Position numbers and translations under genes: made by a program
Shown: positions 1 to 10,013 of the stretch, in pieces
How the letters are laid out: every line of letters starts with the position of its first letter
Numbering within the stretch: position 1 is the stretch's first letter
DNA from: Ectopseudomonas mendocina
GTDB lineage: Bacteria > Pseudomonadota > Gammaproteobacteria > Pseudomonadales > Pseudomonadaceae
Length of the DNA stretch: 64,000 nucleotides
Reading direction: 5' to 3'
Assembly (NCBI RefSeq): GCF_016008875.1
Contig: NZ_JADTQG010000007.1
Span: 1-64,000, forward strand
The notes under the pieces: generated by a model
What the model was told of the DNA's origin: nothing
Database searches by the model: none
What the model saw: only the letters and a program-made list of their open reading frames with translations

Positions 1-473
1 CCATTCGCAGGAGCGAGCTTTGCTCGCGAATCCGGCTCCCCGCACAGCGAACGCCCCCGTCGGCGGCCGCGCCTGCCCACTGTGGGAGCGGACTTGTCCG
101 CGAATAGGTCCGGGAAAAGTTTCGCGGACAAGTCCGCTCCTACAAATTAGCAACAACGCCGACCGCCATTCGCAGGAGCGGGCTTGCTCGCGAATCCGGC
201 GCCCCGCACAGCGAACGCCCCCGCCGGCGGCCGCGCCTGCCCACTGTGAGAGCGGACTTGTCCGCGAGTAAGTGCGGGAAAGTTTCGCGGACAAGTCCGC
301 TCCCACAAATTAGCAACAACGCCGACCGCCATTCGCAGGAGCGAGCTTTGCTCGCGAATCCGGCTACCCGTACAGCGAACGCACCCGACGGCTGCCGCGT
401 CTGCCCACTGTGGGAGCGGACTTGTCCGCGAATAGGCGCGGGAGAGCTTCGCGGACAAATCCGCTCCTACACT
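1..473. repeat. Tandem array of three ~165-bp units, each holding REP palindromes
   Basis: Three head-to-tail copies begin at 1, 166 and 329, each opening with ATTCGCAGGAGCG. Each unit carries one GAGCGGGCTTGCTCGCGAA-type palindrome and an inverted pair of GGAGCGGACTTGTCCGCGAA palindromes separated by about 20 bases. The copies differ by scattered substitutions and a 2-base length change; the last is cut short where a GCCCGGATGCAATCCGGG hairpin (478-496) begins. The core matches the Pseudomonas REP type. The array lies just beyond the 3' end of uvrB, where it could stop or stabilise the transcript. No protein-coding signal is convincing here. Confidence 0.85.
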
Positions 474-505
474 CGTAGCCCGGATGCAATCCGGGAATGA
501 CGTCG

Positions 506-2521
<2,016 letters not shown>

Positions 2522-2679
2522 GCAGTACCTCGACAAATGGCTGTGACGCATTGATTCGGACTGCGTCAAAAGCCATGAATTGCGGGGCGATTCGGCGATA
2601 GGTCCAAGTAGAGTCGAATTACCTGGCAAAAGGCCTTAATTCAGGGCTTTGCGCTGTCGCCCCCTGGATTCAGGGTCGT

Positions 2680-2685
2680 TATACT
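2680..2685 (+). promoter_or_regulatory. Candidate -10 element of the aminotransferase gene
   Basis: TATACT lies in the uvrB/aminotransferase divergent spacer, about 80 bases before the start codon of the downstream gene. No good -35 stands at the ideal distance (TTGCGC is about 25 bases upstream), so this is a weak assignment based on the -10 match and position only. Confidence 0.3.
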
Positions 2686-2766
2686 AACGCCCCGTTTACG
2701 CGCCCCCTAGCGCTTTTGTCGGGGACGCCTGGCCTCCCACCCCTCACTCGAGTTGCCGCACCCATC

Positions 2767-3963
2767 ATGAGTCTCTTCTCTGCCGTCGAAATGGCTCCGC
2801 GCGATCCCATCCTGGGCCTCAACGAAGCATTCAACGCTGACACCCGCAGCACCAAGGTCAACCTTGGCGTGGGCGTCTACTACAACGAGGAGGGGCGAAT
2901 TCCGCTGCTGCGCGCCGTCGCAGAAGCCGAAAAGGCGCGTATCGAGGCCCACGCACCGCGCGGCTACCTGCCGATCGAAGGCATCGCCGCCTACGATAAG
3001 GCCGTGCAGGAACTGCTGTTCGGCAAGGGCGCAGCCCTGATCGAAAGCGGCCGCGTGATCACCACCCAGGCCCTGGGCGGCACCGGCGCACTGAAGATCG
3101 GTGCCGACTTCCTCAAGCGCCTGCTGCCGGACGCCACCGTGGCCATCAGCGACCCGAGCTGGGAAAACCACCGCGCGCTGTTCGAGTCCGCCGGTTTCCC
3201 GGTGCACAACTACCGCTACTACGATCCGTTCAGCAACGGCGTAAACCGCGGCGGCATGCTCGAAGACCTGCGCAACCTGCCGGCACGCTCCATCGTCGTG
3301 CTGCACGCCTGCTGCCACAACCCGACCGGCGTCGACCTGCAGCTGGAAGACTGGAAAGCCGTGCTGGAAGTGCTGCGCGAGCGCGAGCACGTGCCCTTCC
3401 TCGACATCGCCTACCAGGGCTTCGGTGACGGTATCGAGCAGGACGCCGAAGCCGTGCGCCTGTTCGCCGAATCGGGCCTGGAGTTCTTCGTCTCCAGCTC
3501 CTTCTCCAAGTCGTTCTCGCTGTACGGCGAGCGCGTCGGCGCCCTGTCGCTGGTCACCAGCAGCCGTGAAGAATCGACTCGCGTACTGTCGCAGCTCAAG
3601 CGCGTAATCCGTACCAACTATTCCAACCCTCCGACCCACGGCGCCACCGTGGTCGCGAGCGTGCTCAACAGCCCCGAGCTGCGCGCCATGTGGGAAGCCG
3701 AACTGGGCGAAATGCGCGACCGTATTCGCAGCATGCGTCTGGCCATGGTCGAGCAACTGGCCGCACTGGGCGCCAAGCGGGACTTCAGCTTCGTTGCCGA
3801 GCAGCGCGGCATGTTCTCCTACTCCGGCCTCACCGTGGAGCAGGTGGAACGCCTGAAAGAAGAGTTCGGCATCTACGCCGTCGGCACCGGCCGTATCTGC
3901 GTCGCAGCACTGAACAAGGGCAACCTGGACAGCGTCACCCGCGCGATTCACGCGGTGCTGTAA
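2767..3963 (+). CDS. Aromatic/aspartate amino acid aminotransferase, class I
   Basis: This is a PLP-dependent class I aminotransferase of the AspC/TyrB family, transferring amino groups between aspartate or aromatic amino acids and 2-oxoglutarate in the cytoplasm. The 398-residue product starts with the family signature MSLFSAVEMAPRDPILGL, and has HNPTGVDL, the D..YQGF block, and SSSFSKSFSLYGERVG with the PLP lysine at residue 248. A longer in-frame start exists 17 codons upstream, but the ATG at 2767 gives the canonical N-terminus. It sits between uvrB and tRNA-Asn, the order I recall in P. aeruginosa. Whether aspartate or aromatic substrates are preferred cannot be read from sequence. Confidence 0.93.
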   Translation: MSLFSAVEMAPRDPILGLNEAFNADTRSTKVNLGVGVYYNEEGRIPLLRAVAEAEKARIEAHAPRGYLPIEGIAAYDKAVQELLFGKGAALIESGRVITTQALGGTGALKIGADFLKRLLPDATVAISDPSWENHRALFESAGFPVHNYRYYDPFSNGVNRGGMLEDLRNLPARSIVVLHACCHNPTGVDLQLEDWKAVLEVLREREHVPFLDIAYQGFGDGIEQDAEAVRLFAESGLEFFVSSSFSKSFSLYGERVGALSLVTSSREESTRVLSQLKRVIRTNYSNPPTHGATVVASVLNSPELRAMWEAELGEMRDRIRSMRLAMVEQLAALGAKRDFSFVAEQRGMFSYSGLTVEQVERLKEEFGIYAVGTGRICVAALNKGNLDSVTRAIHAVL

Positions 3964-3967
3964 TCGC

Positions 3968-4007
3968 TGTAGGAGCGAATTTATTCGCGAATAAATTCGC
4001 TCCTACA
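3968..4007. terminator. Perfect 40-base palindrome after the aminotransferase gene
   Basis: TGTAGGAGCGAATTTATTCG is followed immediately by its exact reverse complement, giving a 20-bp stem. It starts five bases after the stop codon. The outer part (TGTAGGAGCG) is the local REP core, so this is a REP made into a perfect hairpin. It lacks a U-run, so it would act as a transcript-end stabiliser or pause rather than a classical intrinsic terminator. Confidence 0.7.
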
Positions 4008-4082
4008 GGTTTGCGCCGCTAGGCGGCCATCAGGTCTTTTTAGGCCCTAGCCTGCGGCCAGCGTTCTTTGCATGCTGCACCC

Positions 4083-4140
4083 TGTAGGAGCGGCTTCAGC
4101 CGCGATCCACAACCGCCGTCGCGGCTAAAGCCCCTCCCAC
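4083..4140. repeat. Inverted pair of REP elements
   Basis: TGTAGGAGCGGCTTCAGCCGCGA faces an inverted, slightly diverged partner (TCGCGGCTAAAGCCCCTCCCAC) about 12 bases away. This is the Pseudomonas REP doublet layout, in the non-coding stretch between the aminotransferase and tRNA-Asn. Confidence 0.8.
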
Positions 4141-4191
4141 GCACCAACACCAATCCCACCAAATTCTCCCATCCGAAGTCGCCACAAAGTG

Positions 4192-4219
4192 TTGACTTCC
4201 CCTTTTTAATCAGTAACAT
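4192..4219 (+). promoter_or_regulatory. Promoter of tRNA-Asn
   Basis: TTGACT and TAACAT are separated by 16 bases and are followed by a GC-rich discriminator (ACGCACCG) shortly before the tRNA 5' end, which is the layout of stringently controlled stable-RNA promoters. An AT-rich CCTTTTTAATC spacer lies between the boxes. Confidence 0.7.
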
Positions 4220-4231
4220 ACGCACCGTTGT

Positions 4232-4307
4232 TCCGCGATAGCTCAGTCGGTAGAGCAAATGACTGTTAATCATTGGGTCCCTGGTTCGAGTCCAGGTCGC
4301 GGAGCCA
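4232..4307 (+). tRNA. tRNA-Asn (anticodon GTT)
   Basis: A 76-base cloverleaf. The acceptor stem TCCGCGA pairs with TCGCGGA, the D-arm is GCTCAGTCGGTAGAGC, the anticodon stem AATGA/TCATT encloses loop CTGTTAA with anticodon GTT at 4265-4267, and the T-arm is CTGGTTCGAGTCCAG. CCA is encoded. It is followed by an intrinsic terminator and marks the left edge of the polysaccharide cluster. Confidence 0.97.
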
Positions 4308-4315
4308 AATTCAAG

Positions 4316-4342
4316 AACCCAGCCTAACCGCTGGGTTTTTTA
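4316..4342 (+). terminator. Intrinsic terminator of tRNA-Asn
   Basis: An 8-bp perfect stem AACCCAGC/GCTGGGTT encloses a 6-base loop and runs into a T-tract, nine bases after the CCA end of the tRNA. A decayed copy of this terminator with its downstream flank occurs again at 4682-4730. Confidence 0.88.
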
Positions 4343-4427
4343 TTGCCTGCGGACTCTCACCAGGGACTCCGTCCCAGGTTATTCGCTTCGCTTATCCCTT
4401 CAGCCCACCCCGGACTAGAGCGCCACC

Positions 4428-4450
4428 TGTAGGAGCGGCTTTATCCGCGA
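4428..4450. repeat. Single REP element
   Basis: TGTAGGAGCGGCTTTATCCGCGA, one unpaired REP of the same family as those at 4083-4140, in the tRNA-Asn/wbpM spacer. Confidence 0.7.
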
Positions 4451-4504
4451 TCATTCGTAGCGAAGCTGCGAATGCTTTAACGAAAAAGGCCGCTCAAAGA
4501 GCGT

Positions 4505-4682
4505 AATGCTGTTCACTTAAGGTTGTACACGTTTGGCTCCCCTCTCCCACTTATGGGAGAGGGGCTGGGGGAGAGGGCTGAAAACACCGCAAAACTTCCA
4601 GTTTTCCCCCTCTCCCTAACCCTCTCCCCAAAAGGGCGAGGGGACTAAATCGCGTCCGACCATTTCTTATGTGAACAGTGTT
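4505..4682. mobile_element. MITE-like element, copy A
   Basis: About 178 bases bounded by inverted repeats: AATGCTGTTCACTTAAG on the left and, on the right, its reverse complement with two mismatches. The inside holds CTCCCCTCTCCC palindromes and no ORF. A second copy, inverted and with better-preserved ends, lies at 39273-39433 and matches along its whole length. This pattern (short, non-coding, TIR-bounded, multicopy) fits a non-autonomous transposable element. No matching transposase occurs in the window. The left flank (4483-4503) looks like half of a terminator hairpin, as if broken by the event. Confidence 0.65.
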
Positions 4683-4730
4683 ACAGCCTAGCGCTGGTTT
4701 TTTATTGCCTGAAGGCTCACCCTGGCACTG
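4682..4730 (+). repeat. Decayed duplicate of the tRNA-Asn terminator and its flank
   Basis: The stretch CAGCCTAGCGCTGGTTTTTTATTGCCTG followed by GGCTCACC matches 4320-4365 (CAGCCTAACCGCTGGGTTTTTTATTGCCTG, then ACTCTCACC) with a few substitutions and gaps. It lies directly after the MITE-like element and before the end of wbpM. The simplest reading is the remains of a tandem tRNA-Asn duplication whose second tRNA body has been lost. Confidence 0.6.
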
Positions 4731-4768
4731 AAGAAGCACAAGGCTAATGCTGATAGCCGTCTGTCGAA

Positions 4769-6769
4769 TCAAGAATCGGAGTGTTGTCGCATGTGCTTCC
4801 AGTCGACGATATCGCCCTCTGGCCGATAACCGCTAACCGTATCGCGAAGCAGCTGCCGCACTCGATCATAATCATCGCCCTCCAGCGCACCGAGCAGGTC
4901 ACGCAAAACACACTTATAAGTATCCCAGGAAAGCATTTCCTCATTCGCCCGCATGATCATGGGATGCTCGGTCTGACTGACGTCATCGCCGATCAGCAGC
5001 TCTTCATAAAGTTTTTCTCCAGGCCGTAGACCTGTGAACTCAATGGCAATGTCCCCTTGGGGGCTGCGTTCCGAACGAACGCTCAGGCCGCTGAGGTGAA
5101 TCATCTTCTCGGCAAGATCAAGAATTTTCACCGGTGCCCCCATATCCAGTACGAAGACGTCTCCACCCTGCCCCATAGCCCCCGCCTGAATCACTAACTG
5201 CGCAGCCTCGGGAATGGTCATGAAGTAGCGAGTGATGTTCGGATGGGTGACGGTCACCGGCCCTCCGCGACGAATCTGCTCGTGGAACAGTGGAATCACC
5301 GAACCGGACGACCCAAGGACATTGCCAAAACGCACCATGGTGAATCGTGTCTTGTTGACGCGATGCACGCCCTCCTCACCGAACAACACGGGAGCCGACT
5401 CAACACTGAGCGCTTGCAGGATCATCTCTGCCAGCCGCTTACTACTGCCCATTACATTGGTCGGCCGCACGGCCTTGTCAGTGGAAATCAGCACGAAGTG
5501 CTGGACGTTGGACTGAATCGCAGCCTGGGCCGCATAAAGGGTGCCGATGACATTATTCAACACGCCCTCGGCAATATTTTGCTCAACCATTGGGACATGC
5601 TTGTAAGCCGCAGCGTGGTAGACCGTATCGACTTTCCAGGTCCGCATCACATCCAGCAGCCGCTCCGGGTTACGCACCGTTCCCAGAATAGGCACGACTT
5701 GCAGGGTCAGGTACTCACGCTGGATACGCTGCTCAAGCTCAGCATGAACGGCGTACAAGTTGTATTCCGAATGGTCCAATAGCACGAGCACCTTCGGCGC
5801 ACTCGCGACAATCTGTCGACACAGCTCGGAACCAATCGAACCGCCGGCACCGGTCACCATGACTACCTGATTACGGATGCAGTGATCCAGCAAAGCCTGA
5901 TTGGGCGGCACTGGATCACGTCCAAGCAAATCCGCGATATCGACCTCCTGCAAATCGTCGACCTTCACCCGCCCGCTAGCGAGATCCATGAACCCAGGCA
6001 CTGTACGCACATGCAGCGGAAAGCCTTCCAGCCCCTCGAGAATCTCTCGACGCCGCGCCCTTGAAAGCGACGGAACCGCCAACAGGATTTCCTGAGCCCC
6101 AGTCTCCTCGATCATCTGCTGAATGTGCTTGGGCTTGTAGACCTGTAGCCCCGCGATAATCCGCGTCGCGATATTGTCGTCATCATCTACGAAGGCCACC
6201 GGCTGCATGGATCGCCCCATACGCAGCGCCGCTACCAACTGATTGCCGGCCGCACCAGCGCCATATACAGCGACCTTGGGCAGAGACAACGAATTTTGAA
6301 TGCCTACGAAAGGCATCTGCTTCGCCGCCACGTACCAGTCGCCCATGAAGTATTGGCGCATGAGCAGGCGCAGCCCACCCACCATGAACAGGCTGATCCA
6401 CCAATAGTTGAAGACCAGAGAGCGCGGCACCAACGCCGGGGGTTCGCGATGCCAATACACAGCCAAGGCCATGATAAGAGCGGAAATCGAAACGGCCTTG
6501 AAAATCGCCAGCAGCGCGTCATTGCCGAAATAGCGCATCACGGCACGGTACATACCGAGACGAACGAAACAGGGGATCGCAATGAAGGGCGCTACCACGA
6601 ACAACCATAGATGGTCGCCGAAGGGATCGATACGATTGTCGAAACCAAGGCGCACAATAAACGCCAGCCACAAAGCCAGCCAAACCAAGCCAATATCGAC
6701 AAAAACCTGAAGCGACCTTTTGTAACGTCGCGGCAGTTTAATCAGCGCTTTGCGCAGTTTATCCGTCAT
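4769..6769 (-). CDS. wbpM: UDP-GlcNAc 4,6-dehydratase, membrane-anchored (WbpM)
   Basis: WbpM converts UDP-GlcNAc to UDP-4-keto-6-deoxy sugar, the first step towards QuiNAc/FucNAc-type residues of O-antigen. The 666-residue product has an N-terminal domain with about four membrane helices (residues 20-140), a first nucleotide-binding fold (VAVYGAGAAGNQLV) and a C-terminal SDR domain with VMVTGAGGSIGSELCRQI. The active site reads STDKAVRPTNVMGSSK, with Met where most SDRs have Tyr (Ser-Met-Lys), as known for WbpM. It is the last gene of the minus-strand cluster, as in P. aeruginosa O-antigen loci, with wbpL upstream. Confidence 0.95.
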   Translation of the reverse strand: MTDKLRKALIKLPRRYKRSLQVFVDIGLVWLALWLAFIVRLGFDNRIDPFGDHLWLFVVAPFIAIPCFVRLGMYRAVMRYFGNDALLAIFKAVSISALIMALAVYWHREPPALVPRSLVFNYWWISLFMVGGLRLLMRQYFMGDWYVAAKQMPFVGIQNSLSLPKVAVYGAGAAGNQLVAALRMGRSMQPVAFVDDDDNIATRIIAGLQVYKPKHIQQMIEETGAQEILLAVPSLSRARRREILEGLEGFPLHVRTVPGFMDLASGRVKVDDLQEVDIADLLGRDPVPPNQALLDHCIRNQVVMVTGAGGSIGSELCRQIVASAPKVLVLLDHSEYNLYAVHAELEQRIQREYLTLQVVPILGTVRNPERLLDVMRTWKVDTVYHAAAYKHVPMVEQNIAEGVLNNVIGTLYAAQAAIQSNVQHFVLISTDKAVRPTNVMGSSKRLAEMILQALSVESAPVLFGEEGVHRVNKTRFTMVRFGNVLGSSGSVIPLFHEQIRRGGPVTVTHPNITRYFMTIPEAAQLVIQAGAMGQGGDVFVLDMGAPVKILDLAEKMIHLSGLSVRSERSPQGDIAIEFTGLRPGEKLYEELLIGDDVSQTEHPMIMRANEEMLSWDTYKCVLRDLLGALEGDDYDRVRQLLRDTVSGYRPEGDIVDWKHMRQHSDS

Positions 6770-6874
6770 CCGTGCCTCTTCCTGATCATCCGGGCGTAAC
6801 CGGCCTCATATCGACCCTTAAGAAATGGGAAAGGCCAACATTTATGCCGACGATCCGATTAACGGTGAAGGTAA

Positions 6875-7885
6875 CTATTCGTCAGCGCCCGCGCCAAAGT
6901 ACCACGCAAGCACTCCGAGCGGAGCATATGCGAGCAGCAGGCCCCATATGCCATCAATAGACCCTTGCGCGACCAGCACGGCTACCGGCAGCAACCAGAG
7001 GAGGTTGATCGCCAACACACCCAAGGTAACAGGCAGATGTTGCTTGAACTTGCGAGAGGCGAACTGATAGGCGTGACTGCGATGAGCCTCGTAAATACGC
7101 TCGCGTCTGAACAACCGATGCAATAGCGTCCAGGTCGCATCAACCACAAAAACACCGAGCAGGATCAGCCAAGCCCATAACAATTCATGCGTGGTCCATG
7201 CAGCCTGGAGTGCCAACCCGCCCAGCATCAAACCGAGAAAGCCGCTACCTGCATCGCCCATGAAAATACGCGCGGGCGGGAAATTCCAATACAAAAAACC
7301 CAACGCCGCCAGCCCCAAGGCCAATGGCGTCCAGACAAGAGCCTGATGACCGAGCATCCAATACAGGAGTGCGCCCCCGAGGCACACGCAGATAGCCTCG
7401 ACCGCGGCGATACCGTCTATGCCATCCATGAAATTGTAGAGGTTGAGCAACCACACCAAGCCGACCAGCGCCAACCCATGACCTAGCCAACCCAATTCCA
7501 GTGACACATCGGCCACTCGCAATGGCGGCAAGCCGCCTAACCATACCAACACCCATCCGGCCGCGATGAAATGCCCAAGCAAACGCCAGCGTGCCGCGAT
7601 ATGGCCGTGATCATCAAGGAAACCCAACGCTGCCACCCAGGCCCCGCCACCCAGTAGTGCCCACATCGAAGGCCATGGCAACACACCTTCCACAGCCAAT
7701 ATGGGCAACAACGCGAGGAACGCGAGGACAATGGCCAGCCCACCACCGCGCGGCGTAGGTACCGCATGCGAACTGCGCGCATTGGGCACATCCAGCAGAC
7801 TGCGTGCCAGTGCGTAGCGCCGCACCTCACCGGTCAGCCCCCAGGACACCAGCAACACGCCCAGCAGCCATAACGGCATCATCAC
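6875..7885 (-). CDS. wbpL: Undecaprenyl-phosphate glycosyl-1-phosphate transferase (WbpL/WecA family)
   Basis: This is a MraY/WecA-type integral membrane enzyme that moves a HexNAc-1-phosphate from UDP onto undecaprenyl phosphate and so starts glycan synthesis. The 336-residue product has about ten hydrophobic helices and the conserved cytoplasmic loops PNARSSHAVPTPRGGG, NLYNFMDGIDGIAA (Mg/substrate aspartates) and FMGDAGSGFLG. Its ATG overlaps the stop of the epimerase gene upstream by four bases (ATGA), so the two are translationally coupled. The wbpL-wbpM pair is standard for Pseudomonas O-antigen loci; the preferred sugar (QuiNAc/FucNAc or GlcNAc) cannot be told from sequence. Confidence 0.93.
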   Translation of the reverse strand: MMMPLWLLGVLLVSWGLTGEVRRYALARSLLDVPNARSSHAVPTPRGGGLAIVLAFLALLPILAVEGVLPWPSMWALLGGGAWVAALGFLDDHGHIAARWRLLGHFIAAGWVLVWLGGLPPLRVADVSLELGWLGHGLALVGLVWLLNLYNFMDGIDGIAAVEAICVCLGGALLYWMLGHQALVWTPLALGLAALGFLYWNFPPARIFMGDAGSGFLGLMLGGLALQAAWTTHELLWAWLILLGVFVVDATWTLLHRLFRRERIYEAHRSHAYQFASRKFKQHLPVTLGVLAINLLWLLPVAVLVAQGSIDGIWGLLLAYAPLGVLAWYFGAGADE

Positions 7886-8838
7886 CTGCTTTCCTTAACG
7901 AAGTCCTGCACGGTAGCGGCCAACGCCTCATCAATGCCCTGCGGAGCCTGCCATTGCAGCAAAGAGCGGGCCTTGCCACTATCGACCCGCAGCTCGCCAC
8001 ACAGGCGTTGCGCCGCAGCCGCCCGCCCCAGCAAGCGCAGGCCGGCCTGTAGCCAGGCACCAGGCAGCGGCACCAACCAGGAGCGCGACCCAAGCGCCGC
8101 GGCCAGCGCGCGGCTCAACTCGGTCACGGACAGATCCCGTCCATCGCTCAACAGAAAGCGTTGATTGGCCGCCGCCGGATGACTCGCGCAGCACGCGAGA
8201 AAATCGACCAGGTTTTCCAGCGCCACCAGGCTGCGCTGATTGTGCAAACTCCCCAGCGGTAGTGGTAGGCCGCGCGCGAGTGCCTGCATCATGCGTCGAA
8301 AGTTGGCTCGCACACCCGGCCCGTAAACCAACGGCGGCCGCACCACCACCCACTCCATGCCATGCTGCTCGCAAAATGCCTGCACAAGCTGCTCTGCTTC
8401 CCACTTGGACTGGGCATAGGCATCCTGAGGATTCTCTGCGTCCTGCTCGGAAAAAGGCTTGCCGGGCAAACTGACCTCGCCATTGACCTTGATCGAACTG
8501 ACCAAGACGAAGCGCGTCACCCCGGCCTGGGCTGCGGCCTCAAGCAAGGCACGCGTTCCCGCAACATTGACCGCCCGGAATGCCGCCAGGGGATCCTGCT
8601 CGCTCTCCTCCATCACGTGTACCCGAGCGGCTGCGTGCACCACCACCTCGACCCCGCGTAGCGCCTGCGTAGAGAGCCGACCTTTCGCAAGATCACCTAA
8701 GACTCGCTGCTCGCATGGCAGGTTGTCCGCCTGCGGAACCCGAACGCCGGCAATCGGCTGCATCGCTGGCTCAAGCGCGAGGCGACTAATAAGTGCCGCG
8801 CCAACCAGGCCATTGGCGCCGGTTACCAATATCTGCAT
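7882..8838 (-). CDS. NAD-dependent sugar epimerase/reductase (WbpV/WbpK-like)
   Basis: This is an extended SDR family protein of 318 residues with the Rossmann motif VTGANGLVGAAL near the start and the catalytic pair in DAYAQSK. In P. aeruginosa loci the gene in this position (WbpV/WbpK) reduces the 4-keto product of WbpM to UDP-QuiNAc or UDP-FucNAc, and that role is inferred here from position and family. Its start shares one base with the stop of the glycosyltransferase upstream (TGATG), and its stop overlaps the wbpL start. The C-terminus (REARSLLQW-type block, here GKARSLLQW) is typical for the family. Confidence 0.85.
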   Translation of the reverse strand: MQILVTGANGLVGAALISRLALEPAMQPIAGVRVPQADNLPCEQRVLGDLAKGRLSTQALRGVEVVVHAAARVHVMEESEQDPLAAFRAVNVAGTRALLEAAAQAGVTRFVLVSSIKVNGEVSLPGKPFSEQDAENPQDAYAQSKWEAEQLVQAFCEQHGMEWVVVRPPLVYGPGVRANFRRMMQALARGLPLPLGSLHNQRSLVALENLVDFLACCASHPAAANQRFLLSDGRDLSVTELSRALAAALGSRSWLVPLPGAWLQAGLRLLGRAAAAQRLCGELRVDSGKARSLLQWQAPQGIDEALAATVQDFVKESR

Positions 8839-10013
8839 CAGGCCGGCCCCAGCAATTGCAGGATGTCCCGCGCCATCTCGTCCATGATGCGCTCACGTGC
8901 ATAGCGCTGGACGAACGCCGAGCGATCAGTCTGTTCAAGTGCCAGCCGCTCAAAACCTTCAAGCGCAGCCTCGACGTCACAGGGCGCAAACACAGCTGCA
9001 TTGGTCAGCTCAGCGGCGATGAACTCCGCTGCATAGCCCGCCACACCAGCCCAGATGGGTTTACCGGTGGCGGCGTACTCGAACAGCTTGGAAGGCAGCA
9101 CCCGCTTGAAGGCCGGGTAATCGTTGAGGTGCAGGAACAGCACATCGGCTTGCTCGTAATAGGCCCGTAGGTGCTTACGCCGCATCGGCGCCAGCAACTC
9201 TACATTGTCCATACCCGCCAACGCATCGCTCAGTTGGCAGGCACGGCCGCCGTCACCGATAATCTGCAAACAGGCCCGCCCGCTCAAGCGCAGAGCAAGC
9301 CCCGGCAAAATATTGTGCAACCCCTGACCATCGCCGATATTGCCGGCATAGAGCACTTTCAGCGGCTCCCTTAGTGGCAATGCAGTCGCTGCCGGCGCCT
9401 GCAGGAACTCGCTGTCCACTCCGTTGGAAAAGAAGGAAAAGCGCCCCTGCGGGTAGCGGGACTGGAAGTAAGGCAGGAACCCTCGCGAAACCAGGTTGAT
9501 CCTGTCCGCACGCGTCATTGTCCAGCGCTCCAGCAGAACGAAGACACCAATAACCGGCCGCCATAGCGGGCCGGTGAATATTCCCTTCAGGGTTTCCACC
9601 AGAATATCGCGAATATCCAGATACAGCCGCGCCCCCTTACGCCAGGCGATCAGACTGCCCAGGCAAGCGGTCATCAGACGCGACGACGTGGCTACAACTA
9701 GATCGTAACGCTGCCCCCGCACCACCCGCAGCACGGCTAGAGCAAAACACAGAAACAGCCAGACCTGGGCCAGAAACCCATTGCCCCTGGCCGGCAGCAA
9801 TACGCGCCGGATCGTCAGCGCACCGCGAGTTTCTATCTCGGGCGCGTCGGGCGAAAAGGACGCGTAACGCGACGGCTGCCCGGTAATGACGTCCACCTGA
9901 ACATCTTCGCCGGCCTGCGCCAGCAGCGCCTTGCTCAAGGCCGCGGCGCGGAACGAACCCGCACAGAGATCGGGCGGATAATACAGCGTTAAAAAAAGAA
10001 CCTTGCGCGACAT
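8838..10013 (-). CDS. Glycosyltransferase family 4 (WbuB-like)
   Basis: The 391-residue product has a GT-B fold: an N-terminal acceptor domain opening VLFLTLYYPPDLCAGSFR, and a C-terminal donor domain with LKVLYAGNIGDGQGL, LLAPMRRKHLRAYYEQADVLFLHLND and LPSKLFEYAATGKPIWAG, the EX7E-type region of GT4 retaining enzymes. It resembles WbuB-type L-FucNAc/HexNAc transferases, which add the second residue of the repeat; the exact donor is not known. The ATG at 10013 (MSRKVLF) is preferred over one 13 codons upstream because the family motif begins there. It is coupled to the next gene through TGATG. Confidence 0.85.
   Translation of the reverse strand: MSRKVLFLTLYYPPDLCAGSFRAAALSKALLAQAGEDVQVDVITGQPSRYASFSPDAPEIETRGALTIRRVLLPARGNGFLAQVWLFLCFALAVLRVVRGQRYDLVVATSSRLMTACLGSLIAWRKGARLYLDIRDILVETLKGIFTGPLWRPVIGVFVLLERWTMTRADRINLVSRGFLPYFQSRYPQGRFSFFSNGVDSEFLQAPAATALPLREPLKVLYAGNIGDGQGLHNILPGLALRLSGRACLQIIGDGGRACQLSDALAGMDNVELLAPMRRKHLRAYYEQADVLFLHLNDYPAFKRVLPSKLFEYAATGKPIWAGVAGYAAEFIAAELTNAAVFAPCDVEAALEGFERLALEQTDRSAFVQRYARERIMDEMARDILQLLGPA

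Noticed and set aside
1..473. CRISPR array
   Set aside because: The repeated unit is ~165 bases, made of REP palindromes, with no unique spacers of constant length between short identical repeats and no cas genes nearby.
4232..4730. tRNA-Asn attachment site of an integrative element
   Set aside because: The duplicated segment is the terminator and its flank, not the 3' end of the tRNA, and no integrase gene is present in the window.
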